Source of the DNA: Methylopumilus sp003533095
GTDB lineage: Bacteria > Pseudomonadota > Gammaproteobacteria > Burkholderiales > Methylophilaceae
NCBI GenBank assembly: GCA_963977845.1
Contig: CAXBPZ010000039.1
Coordinates: 1 to 5,889 of the forward strand
DNA: 5,889 nt
Direction: 5' to 3'
In this document: piece after piece, positions 1-5,844 of the stretch
Position numbering within the stretch: the first letter of the stretch is position 1
Layout: every line of letters starts with the position of its first letter
Notes under the pieces: generated by a model
The model's database searches: none
What the model was told of the DNA's origin: nothing
Seen by the model: the letters and a program-made list of their open reading frames with translations, nothing else
Program-made: the position numbers and the translations under genes

Positions 1-405
1 ATAATGTTTGGCAAATGTACCTTTAACACCAATTCTTGCGCGACGAAGTTCAAAGTTGTCTGCTAAAGATGCTGAATCTCTATCAATTGCATTTGTCTGG
101 GTATCATAACCACCTTTACCATCAATAGATCTAGCATCAAAATGCACGCGACCAGTTAATTGAATTGAATTATTTCCGTTTGCGCTTTCAAGTTTAAATG
201 CGCCATCTTTTTCAGTAACTTTTGGTGTTTTTTCTTTTTGTGATGTATGACCTTTAGTAATTAATCTACCTTCTTCTTCCGTTAACACCCCTTTTGAAAC
301 AAGTGCGTCAACGATATCTGTGGTGCTATCTGCTAAGGCAAATTGACCTGCCATTAACAACACAGCGCCAGATACAGCTACTGCTAATTTTTTATTGAAT
401 TTCAT
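1..405 (-). CDS. Phosphate-selective porin OprP/OprO family, N-terminal part (gene runs off the left edge)
   Basis: The minus-strand frame is open from an ATG at 405-403 to base 1, giving 135 residues with no stop, so the C-terminal part lies outside the window. Residues 1-25 are a clear Sec signal peptide: basic MKFNKK, a hydrophobic core and a cleavage site after ALA25. Residues 26-55 hold a short helical stretch (VDALVSKGVLTEEEGRLI) of the kind that often precedes the barrel in Porin_O_P proteins. After a linker come the first predicted beta strands (SIQLTGRVHFDAR) and the FELRRARIGVKGTF segment, a hallmark of OprP/OprO-type porins. The family forms outer-membrane trimers for phosphate, polyphosphate or other anions. 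The start is fixed by AAGGGAG (412-418 on the plus strand) 6 nt upstream. The Pho box upstream supports a phosphate role, but substrate specificity cannot be read from this fragment. Confidence 0.85.
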   Translation of the reverse strand, partial: MKFNKKLAVAVSGAVLLMAGQFALADSTTDIVDALVSKGVLTEEEGRLITKGHTSQKEKTPKVTEKDGAFKLESANGNNSIQLTGRVHFDARSIDGKGGYDTQTNAIDRDSASLADNFELRRARIGVKGTFAKHY

Positions 406-411
406 TTGTTA

Positions 412-418
412 CTCCCTT
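412..418 (-). promoter_or_regulatory. Ribosome binding site of the porin gene
   Basis: Read on the minus strand, AAGGGAG lies 6 nt before the ATG at 405-403. It is a strong Shine-Dalgarno match and decides the porin start. Confidence 0.7.
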
Positions 419-481
419 GAGTTTTACTTTAAGTTTATTAAATTCGAATTTAGTCAAACTTATAGCTTTTGACATGATTGA

Positions 482-515
482 ATACTACGGTGTCAATATG
501 ACACTTATGTGACAA
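482..515 (-). promoter_or_regulatory. Pho box and -10 of the porin promoter
   Basis: On the minus strand, 515-498 reads TTGTCAC-ATAA-GTGTCAT. These are two 7-bp repeats separated by 4 bp, so the TGTCA cores are 11 bp apart, as in PhoB binding sites (consensus CTGTCAT-n4-CTGTCAT). After exactly 10 bp comes TAGTAT (487-482), a 4/6 match to the sigma70 -10. No normal -35 is needed because PhoB replaces it at such promoters. A start near 475 would give a leader of about 70 nt before the porin ATG. The geometry matches the pstS promoter at 3986-4019. Binding by PhoB is inferred. Confidence 0.75.
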
Positions 516-561
516 ACAAATATTACAAGTGATTTTTATGAAAATATTTTTAGTTTGTTGT

Positions 562-586
562 AAAAAAACGACAGATTTGATATCTG
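562..586 (-). terminator. Weak intrinsic-terminator-like hairpin after the carbonic anhydrase gene
   Basis: On the minus strand CAGAT-ATCAA-ATCTG (586-572) forms a 5-bp stem with a 5-nt loop, followed after 3 nt by seven T residues (568-562). It lies 75 nt past the carbonic anhydrase stop and before the porin promoter, the right place to end the prfB-lysS-CA transcript. The stem is short and AT-rich, so efficiency is doubtful and read-through into the porin gene is possible. Confidence 0.3.
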
Positions 587-660
587 GGCTCTCCAAGCAA
601 AATTTAAAGCCGGGAGAATAATGAAAAATGACTAAAAATTAAAATACTATTTAATTATAT

Positions 661-1299
661 CTATATATGAATATGATTCTGATCGAACTCAACTTCACCT
701 GTAGCCAAGTTATATACAGCGCCAACTAAGCCAATTTCTTTTTTATCGATCATCTCTGTAAGAAGTGAGCTTCTCTTTAAGATGCGTTCCATTTGTACTT
801 CTACATTATGAAAGCAAACTTTTTCAACAAATGCATCGTTATTTGAATCACGATGATTTGAAATTGTTTTTTCTAAATGAACAGCTGGATCAATAAGCTC
901 AATGATCTCGCCAATGTTGCCACCTTTATAGTGATCACATGCAGCTTTAATTGCGCCACAATTTGAATGGCCCATTACCACCACTAATTTTGATCCTAAG
1001 TATTTACAAGAAAATTCTAAACTACCAATCGCTTTATTAGATGCAATGTTGCCTGCAAGACGCACACTAAAAATATCGCCTAAGTTCTGATCAAAGATAA
1101 GTTCAACGGTAGTGCGTGAATCGCTACAACCTAAAACAGATGCAAAGGGATGCTGCTTTTCTTTGATGACATCGCGAACACTTAACATATCATGTTCACG
1201 TTGCACATTATTTTTGAAGCGTTGGTTACCCTCGATCAAAATATCGAGTGCCTGCCTCGGTGTTAACTTATCTCGATCTTCTAGAGGATGGCGATACAT
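661..1299 (-). CDS. Beta-class carbonic anhydrase
   Basis: A 212-residue soluble protein of normal length for beta-carbonic anhydrases, zinc enzymes that interconvert CO2 and bicarbonate. The diagnostic motifs are present: CSDSR at 58-62 (zinc ligand Cys58, and the Asp60-Arg62 dyad), SVRLAGNI at 78-85, and GHSNCGAIKAA at 110-120 supplying His111 and Cys114 as the remaining ligands. No signal peptide is seen, so it should act in the cytoplasm, probably supplying bicarbonate for carboxylations or balancing pH. The ATG (1299-1297) lies 2 nt after the lysS stop and lacks a strong Shine-Dalgarno sequence, so translation is probably coupled to lysS. It ends in TAG. It is the last gene of the prfB-lysS-CA unit. 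The family call is very secure; the physiological role is inferred. Confidence 0.95.
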   Translation of the reverse strand: MYRHPLEDRDKLTPRQALDILIEGNQRFKNNVQREHDMLSVRDVIKEKQHPFASVLGCSDSRTTVELIFDQNLGDIFSVRLAGNIASNKAIGSLEFSCKYLGSKLVVVMGHSNCGAIKAACDHYKGGNIGEIIELIDPAVHLEKTISNHRDSNNDAFVEKVCFHNVEVQMERILKRSSLLTEMIDKKEIGLVGAVYNLATGEVEFDQNHIHI

Positions 1300-1301
1300 A
1301 A

Positions 1302-2822
1302 TTAATTTACTTCAGGGCGCATATGTGGAAACAAGATCACATCGCGAATTGAAGGGCTGTTAGTTAAGAGCATCACGAGACGATCGATACCGATACCACA
1401 TCCACCAGTGGGTGGCATACCATACTCAAGGGCTCGAATAAAATCTGCATCATAGAACATGGCCTCATGATCACCTGCCTCTTTTGCTTTTGCTTGAGCA
1501 TGGAATCGTTGCGCCTGATCTTCTGCATCGTTTAATTCTGAAAATCCATTTGCAATTTCTCGACCTGCAATAAAGAGTTCGAAGCGTTCTGTGATCTCTT
1601 TATTTTTATCTGACGCTCTTGCAAGTGGTGATACTTCAACTGGATAATCAATAATATAAGTTGGATTCCAAAGTTGTGCTTCGGCCGTTCCTTCAAAGAG
1701 AGCTAATTGCAATGCACCGAGACCTGCATGATCAAATGCCTTGTGATCATATTTTAAAAGTTCAGTGCGTAAAAATTTTTCATCGTTAAGTTGGGTGTCG
1801 GTGTATTGGGGTGCGTATTTCTTGATAGCTCCGATAATTGTAAGTCGATCAAATGGATCGGTGAAATTAATTTCACGACCTTGATATTCAATGGTCGTTT
1901 TACCTAAAGCAATCATCGCTGCATCACGAATACAATCTTCTGTAAATTGCATAAGCCAATTATAGTCTGTGTATGCGGCATAGAATTCCATCATCGTAAA
2001 TTCTGGATTGTGCCTTACACTCAACCCTTCATTTCTAAAGTTACGATTAATTTCAAATACACGATCAAATCCACCCACAATTAATCTTTTTAAATAAAGC
2101 TCAGGTGCAATGCGCATATACATCTGCATATCAAGCGCATTATGATGTGTGATGAATGGTTTTGCTGCAGCACCACCTGGAATAGGATGGAGCATGGGTG
2201 TCTCAACTTCATTAAAGCAATGCTTCACCATAAATGCACGAATGCCACTCATGATTTTTGTTCTGGTGATAAAGGTTTGTTTTGTTTCATCACTCATAAT
2301 GAGATCAACGTAGCGTTGACGATACTTCACTTCTTGATCAGCGAGTCCATGAAATTTTTCTGGGAGTGGTCGAATAGATTTTGTGAGCAATCTTAATTCG
2401 CTCACACGAATGGAGAGTTCACCCGTTTTTGTTTTAAATAAAACACCTGTTGCACCAAGAATGTCGCCTAGGTCCCAGTGTTTAAAATTTTCATAAATAG
2501 TTTCTGCGTCATCGCTTTTAATATTTTCTTTTGAAATAAAAAGTTGAATACGTCCTGATCCATCTTGCAATGTCGCAAAGCTTGCTTTACCCATGACGCG
2601 TTTTAACATCATGCGTCCAGCCACAGTCACCTCAATTGCTTTAGGATCGAGTGCTTCGTTTTCAAGCGCACCAAATTCTTGGTGTATGGTTTTAGCAAAA
2701 TTTTTGGGCTTAAAATCATTTGGAAATGCAACGCCAGCCTCTCTTATTTTTTTTAATTTTTCACGTCGCTCTTGTATCACGTGATTTTCATTTTGCTCTA
2801 TCGATTGATTTTCATCTGCCAA
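1302..2822 (-). CDS. lysS: Lysyl-tRNA synthetase, class II
   Basis: A 506-residue enzyme that charges tRNA-Lys with lysine using ATP; the length matches bacterial LysRS (about 500). Residues 1-60 are the N-terminal extension with the family-typical REKLKKIREAGVAFPNDF. Residues about 65-150 form the OB-fold anticodon-binding domain (VTVAGRMMLKRVMGKASF, QDGSGRIQLFI). The catalytic domain follows: motif 1 around 205-222 (VETPMLHPIPGGAAAKPF), motif 2 at about 256-281 (FEINRNFRNEG...NPEFTMMEFY) and motif 3 at 471-487 (PTGGCGIGIDRLVMLLT). The start is TTG (2822-2820), only 2 nt after the prfB stop. It is backed by AGGGAG (2835-2830) 7 nt upstream, and no in-frame ATG occurs in the N-terminal extension. 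The gene is co-transcribed with prfB, as in many proteobacteria, and is followed 2 nt later by the carbonic anhydrase gene. Confidence 0.97.
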   Translation of the reverse strand: MADENQSIEQNENHVIQERREKLKKIREAGVAFPNDFKPKNFAKTIHQEFGALENEALDPKAIEVTVAGRMMLKRVMGKASFATLQDGSGRIQLFISKENIKSDDAETIYENFKHWDLGDILGATGVLFKTKTGELSIRVSELRLLTKSIRPLPEKFHGLADQEVKYRQRYVDLIMSDETKQTFITRTKIMSGIRAFMVKHCFNEVETPMLHPIPGGAAAKPFITHHNALDMQMYMRIAPELYLKRLIVGGFDRVFEINRNFRNEGLSVRHNPEFTMMEFYAAYTDYNWLMQFTEDCIRDAAMIALGKTTIEYQGREINFTDPFDRLTIIGAIKKYAPQYTDTQLNDEKFLRTELLKYDHKAFDHAGLGALQLALFEGTAEAQLWNPTYIIDYPVEVSPLARASDKNKEITERFELFIAGREIANGFSELNDAEDQAQRFHAQAKAKEAGDHEAMFYDADFIRALEYGMPPTGGCGIGIDRLVMLLTNSPSIRDVILFPHMRPEVN

Positions 2823-2824
2823 CT

Positions 2825-3929
2825 TTATACTCCCTGCTTTAAGCTTTCACTAATAAATGGATCAAGGTCACCATCGAGGACACCTTGGGTATTTCCTACT
2901 TCAACGTTCGTTCGTAAATCTTTGATACGGGACTGATCGAGCACATAACTTCTAATTTGATGCCCCCAACCTATATCTGTCTTTGCATCTTCTAACGCCT
3001 GCTTTTCTTCATTGCGTTTATTTAACTCTAAAGCGTAAAGCTGTGCACGTAACATATTCATCGCTTCCGCTTTATTACGATGCTGCGATCGATCATCCTG
3101 ACACTGTACAACCGTATTCGTAGGAATGTGTGTGATACGAACAGCGGAATCAGTCTTATTAATATGTTGCCCACCCGCACCCGAAGCTCTGAAGGTGTCT
3201 ATTCTTAGATCCGCTGGATTAATATCCACTTCGATCGAGTCATCTACCTCAGGATATACCTGCACACTTGCAAACGATGTATGGCGTCTGTTACCAGAAT
3301 CAAAAGGTGATTTTCTCACTAATCGATGCACCCCAGTTTCTGTTCTTAAATGCCCAAAGGCATAATCACCAGAAATTTTTAAGGTGGCACTTTTGATCCC
3401 TGCGATATCCCCATCTGAAATATCAAGCACCTCTACTTTAAAACCTTTTCGCTCTCCATACCTTATATACATTCGAAGAAGCATATTCGCCCAGTCTTGG
3501 GCTTCGGTCCCACCACTTCCTGATTGAAAATTAATGAAGCAGTTATTCGCATCCATAGGATGAGAAAACATCCGACGGAATTCCATAGCCTCAACGCTCT
3601 TTTCAAGTGAATTACTCTCGTCTAAAACAACTTTCAATGTCTCGTCATCATTCTCATTACGAGCTAATTCAAACAACTCACACTGATCCTTTAGGTTTGT
3701 TGCAAGATCAGTCAACCCATTAATAATAAAGTCGAGCTCACGCTTTTCTTTGCCTAAAGCTTGGCTTTTGCTCTGATCATTCCAAATTGAAGGATCTTCA
3801 AGTTCTTTAGAAATTTGATCTAAGCGTGACTTTTTGACGTCAAAGTCAAAGATACCCCCTAAGTGCTTGATGGCGTTCATTTAATCCGTCAAGTCGGTGT
3901 TGAATCAAGTTAAGGGTTTCTGCATCCAT
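2825..3929 (-). CDS. prfB: Peptide chain release factor 2 (RF2), with programmed +1 frameshift
   Basis: RF2 ends translation at UGA and UAA. The full product is made from two frames: ATG at 3929-3927 through CTT at 3851-3849 (27 codons, MDAETLNLIQ...ALRGYL), then in-frame TGA at 3848-3846. A +1 slip skips base 3848 and continues from GAC (3847) to TAA at 2827-2825, giving 27+340 = 367 residues, close to the 365 of E. coli RF2. A frame starting at the ATG at 3880 would give 351 residues with a wrong N-terminus. Motifs in the 367-residue numbering: GSGGTEAQDW around 137-146, the SPF anticodon-like tripeptide at 207-209, and the GGQ peptidyl-hydrolysis motif at 252-254 in RASGAGGQH (Ala at the position equivalent to E. 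coli 246). The stop is UAA. lysS follows after 2 nt. A TATAAT box at 3962-3957 probably drives the operon. No strong Shine-Dalgarno precedes the ATG. Confidence 0.96.
2830..2835 (-). promoter_or_regulatory. Ribosome binding site that supports the TTG start of lysS
   Basis: AGGGAG on the minus strand sits inside the last codons of prfB, 7 nt before the TTG at 2822-2820. It is the main evidence for TTG initiation, since no ATG is available nearby in the lysS frame. Confidence 0.7.
3845..3863 (-). promoter_or_regulatory. RF2 programmed +1 frameshift element
   Basis: On the minus strand the site reads CTT AGG GGG TAT CTT TGA C. The internal Shine-Dalgarno-like AGGGGG lies 3 nt (TAT) before the slippery CTT, which is followed by TGA and then C, a poor UGA termination context. 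This is the classical RF2 autoregulatory element. When RF2 is scarce the ribosome pauses at UGA and slips +1; when RF2 is plentiful it terminates. All key positions agree with the well-studied E. coli site as I remember it. Confidence 0.96.
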
Positions 3930-3956
3930 GGGCTTTTTTATCCATTAAAACAATGA

Positions 3957-3962
3957 ATTATA
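3957..3962 (-). promoter_or_regulatory. -10 box of the prfB-lysS-carbonic anhydrase operon
   Basis: A perfect TATAAT on the minus strand, 27 nt before the prfB ATG, predicts a leader of about 20 nt. The hexamer 17 bp upstream (AAAATT, 3985-3980) is not a good -35. The gene upstream is divergent, so the operon promoter must lie in 3930-4061, and this is the best candidate. Confidence 0.55.
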
Positions 3963-3985
3963 CATTTAAATGACTAGTTAATTTT

Positions 3986-4019
3986 CTGTCATATAACTGT
4001 CACAATTCATACATAAACT
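3986..4019 (+). promoter_or_regulatory. Pho box and -10 of the pstS promoter
   Basis: Positions 3986-4003 read CTGTCAT-ATAA-CTGTCAC, an almost perfect PhoB site: two 7-bp direct repeats with a 4-bp AT-rich spacer. Exactly 10 bp later lies TAAACT (4014-4019), a 4/6 match to the -10, the spacing expected of PhoB-activated promoters. A start near 4026 leaves about 36 nt before the pstS ATG. This predicts induction of pstS on phosphate starvation through PhoR-PhoB, neither of which is encoded here. Confidence 0.88.
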
Positions 4020-4050
4020 AGTGCGAGATTTAAAAACTTAAAACATATCC

Positions 4051-4055
4051 AGGAG
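4051..4055 (+). promoter_or_regulatory. Ribosome binding site of pstS
   Basis: AGGAG ends 6 nt before the ATG at 4062. This strong site fits a highly expressed binding protein and fixes the start. Confidence 0.75.
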
Positions 4056-4061
4056 CCTTTA

Positions 4062-5057
4062 ATGAAATCTAATAAAATCAAAAGCTTAGGTTTAGCAGCA
4101 TTGGTTGCTTCAACCCTTACTTTTTCGTACACAGTAAATGCAGAAGTCAAAACTATTGCAATTGATGGTTCATCTACCGTCTACCCAATTACTGAAGCCG
4201 TTGCTGAAGACTTTCAAAAAAAGACAGGTACAAAAGTGACCGTGGGTATCTCAGGAACAGGTGGTGGTTTTAAAAAATTCTGTCGTGGTGAAACCATGAT
4301 TTCAAATGCTTCTCGCCCAATTCTTAAAAAAGAAATGGATATGTGTGCTGAAAATGGTATTACATATATCGAATTACCAGTTGCATATGACGCCCTAACT
4401 GTCGTTGCTAACAAAAATAATACATGGGCAAAATCTCTGACTGTGGCTGAATTAAACAAAATTTGGGCATCAGGTAGTTCTATTAAAAATTGGAAAGATG
4501 TGAATCCTGCATTCCCTGACCAACCTATGAAGCTATTTGGCCCAGGTGCTGATTCTGGAACATTTGACTACTTCACGGAAGCAATTAATGGCAAAGCGAA
4601 ATCTTCACGCGGTGACTATACAGCTTCAGAAGACGATAATGTTTTAGTTACAGGTGTATCTGGTGATAAGGGTGCTTTGGGTTATTTTGGTCTAGCGTAT
4701 TACCTTGAAAATAAAGACAAACTTAACGCAGTGGGTATTGTAGCTAAAGACAAAAAAGCTGCTGTATTACCTTCTGAAGCGACTGTAATGGATGGCACAT
4801 ATCAACCATTATCAAGGCCCCTCTTTATTTATGTAAATGGCACTAAAGGTGCTTTCGATAAAGATGTTAAAGCTTTTGTAGAATACTACCTAGCTAACGC
4901 GGCTAAATTAACTAAAGAAGTTAAGTATGTCCCTCTTAATTCCATCGAATATCAAGCAGTTTCAGCACACTGGAAATCTATGAAATCTGGAACAGGCTTT
5001 GATGGAACTCCTGAAGTGGGTGTAAAAATCGAAGAATTGATTAAACGAATTAAGTAA
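4062..5057 (+). CDS. pstS: Phosphate ABC transporter, periplasmic phosphate-binding protein
   Basis: A 331-residue periplasmic receptor that captures inorganic phosphate for the PstSCAB high-affinity importer. Residues 1-27 are a Sec signal peptide (basic MKSNKIK, hydrophobic core, cleavage after VNA27). No lipobox cysteine is seen, so the protein should be soluble. Mature-protein motifs match PBP_like PstS proteins: IDGSSTVYPITEA (34-46), SGTGGGFKKFCRGE (64-77), ISNASRP (80-86), GPGADSGTFDYF (160-171) and a later GDKGALGYFGLAYY. The Ser/Thr/Asp/Arg residues in these loops are the expected phosphate ligands. Cys74 and Cys95 are the only cysteines in this part and could form a disulfide. The gene follows a Pho box and good RBS, ends in TAA, and is separated from pstC by a strong terminator. 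The function call is very secure. Confidence 0.96.
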   Translation: MKSNKIKSLGLAALVASTLTFSYTVNAEVKTIAIDGSSTVYPITEAVAEDFQKKTGTKVTVGISGTGGGFKKFCRGETMISNASRPILKKEMDMCAENGITYIELPVAYDALTVVANKNNTWAKSLTVAELNKIWASGSSIKNWKDVNPAFPDQPMKLFGPGADSGTFDYFTEAINGKAKSSRGDYTASEDDNVLVTGVSGDKGALGYFGLAYYLENKDKLNAVGIVAKDKKAAVLPSEATVMDGTYQPLSRPLFIYVNGTKGAFDKDVKAFVEYYLANAAKLTKEVKYVPLNSIEYQAVSAHWKSMKSGTGFDGTPEVGVKIEELIKRIK

Positions 5058-5068
5058 GCTTATATCAC

Positions 5069-5100
5069 AAAAAAAGGCAGTCGATAGACTGCCTTTTTTT
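5069..5100 (+). terminator. Strong intrinsic terminator after pstS
   Basis: GGCAGTC (5076-5082), loop GATA, GACTGCC (5087-5093) form a perfect 7-bp GC-containing stem, followed by seven T residues and preceded by seven A residues, which can lengthen the stem. It starts just after the pstS stop and lies before pstC. It probably acts as an attenuator, so that PstS is made in excess over the membrane subunits. The flanking A and T tracts would let it work in both directions. Confidence 0.92.
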
Positions 5101-5157
5101 CTTTAGTTAAGTTATAAATGTTGTATATTTTAATGAGTCTTTTTAAGCTATCTACAC

Positions 5158-5844
5158 ATGTCAAAAGTGCATTCACAAGATCCGCCAATAAGTAAAAGAT
5201 TAGCGAAAAATATTCGAAGAAACTTCTTTGAGCGACTCATTGAAGTTGTTTTAATGTGCTCAGCCCTGACCGCCGTATTTATTACGCTAGCAATTGTTTA
5301 TATTTTAGTAACTGAAGCAGCTTCTTTCTTTAGTGACATTAGTCTTTTTGAATTTTTCACAGGTAAAGAATGGAGCCCATTATTTGAAAATCCTAAATAT
5401 GGCATCATGCCTCTTGTCGCAGGCACCTTAACAACTTCTTTTGTCGCTCTTGCTTTAGCAGTACCAGTAGGTACGATTGCAGCAATATATCTATCAGAGT
5501 TTGCTTCCCATAAAACACGAGAAACAGTAAAACCTGTGCTTGAACTTTTAGTAGGTGTTCCAACCGTGGTATTTGGTTATTTTGCTCTTTTATTTGTAAC
5601 ACCTCTTTTGCAAAAAGTTATGCCCAATTTACCGAGCTTTAATATGCTTGGCGCTGGCCTTGTCATGGGGGTCATGATTATTCCTTATATTGCATCTGTG
5701 GCAGAGGATGCAATGAGAGCTGTGCCCATGAATATGCGAGAAGGCTCTTATGCTATGGGTGCCACAAAATTTCAAACAGCGATTCGTGTTGTCACGCCTG
5801 CTGCTACTTCAGGCAACATTGCTTGGAGTTGTTTTAGATTTTAG
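5158..5844 (+). CDS. pstC: Phosphate ABC transporter permease PstC, truncated at its 3' end
   Basis: An inner-membrane subunit of PstSCAB that, with PstA, forms the phosphate channel. The frame encodes 228 residues, whereas full PstC proteins are roughly 300 or more. A basic N-terminus (1-26) precedes membrane segments at about 27-53, 84-113, 126-151 and 163-183. The permease EAA-type loop follows at about 184-216 (EDAMRAVPMNMREGSYAMGATKF...VVTPAAT). The PstC-like sequence ends at about Gly219 (5814). The last residues, NIAWSCFRF, do not resemble PstC, and TAG occurs at 5842-5844, so the final membrane segments are missing. At the same point another frame reads like an Nramp transporter (see 5813-5889). 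The ATG at 5158 is the only plausible start, because an in-frame TGA lies at 5134-5136. No clear Shine-Dalgarno is visible. It is likely non-functional if the junction is real, or intact in the genome if the contig end is chimeric. Confidence 0.85.
   Translation: MSKVHSQDPPISKRLAKNIRRNFFERLIEVVLMCSALTAVFITLAIVYILVTEAASFFSDISLFEFFTGKEWSPLFENPKYGIMPLVAGTLTTSFVALALAVPVGTIAAIYLSEFASHKTRETVKPVLELLVGVPTVVFGYFALLFVTPLLQKVMPNLPSFNMLGAGLVMGVMIIPYIASVAEDAMRAVPMNMREGSYAMGATKFQTAIRVVTPAATSGNIAWSCFRF

Larger units (their letters stand above)
406..660. other. Intergenic region between carbonic anhydrase and porin genes
   Basis: This 255-bp AT-rich stretch contains no convincing gene on either strand. It holds the porin RBS and leader, its Pho-type promoter (482-515) and a weak hairpin with a T tract (562-586). 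Plus-strand ATG-initiated frames are only a few to 27 codons long and lack support. The piece from about 587 to 660 shows nothing I can identify. Confidence 0.7.

Noticed and set aside
538..621. 27-codon plus-strand ORF starting MKIFLVCC in the porin/carbonic anhydrase intergenic region
   Set aside because: It has no Shine-Dalgarno or promoter, and is AT-rich sequence of the sort that yields short frames by chance.
611..635. GGGAG followed by ATG and a four-codon frame (MKND) on the plus strand
   Set aside because: It looks like a gene start but stops after four codons, with no continuing frame and no reason for transcription in this direction; it might be a gene-start relic, but nothing supports that.
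2142..2396. Plus-strand ORF of 84 codons inside lysS, and similar ones at 1112-1363, 2593-2784 and 3126-3365
   Set aside because: They are antisense to clearly real conserved genes and show no recognisable protein features; they are shadows.
3880..3929. In-frame TGA in prfB as a sequencing error or pseudogene
   Set aside because: The surrounding element matches the classical RF2 programmed frameshift site, so the interruption is functional.
4214..4459. Minus-strand ORF inside pstS, and another at 5405-5602 inside pstC
   Set aside because: Both lie opposite well-conserved coding sequence and have no RBS or family resemblance.
5124..5129. TATATT as a possible -10 of a separate pstC promoter
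   Set aside because: There is no acceptable -35 at 16-18 bp and no Pho box; AT-rich sequence gives such hexamers freely.
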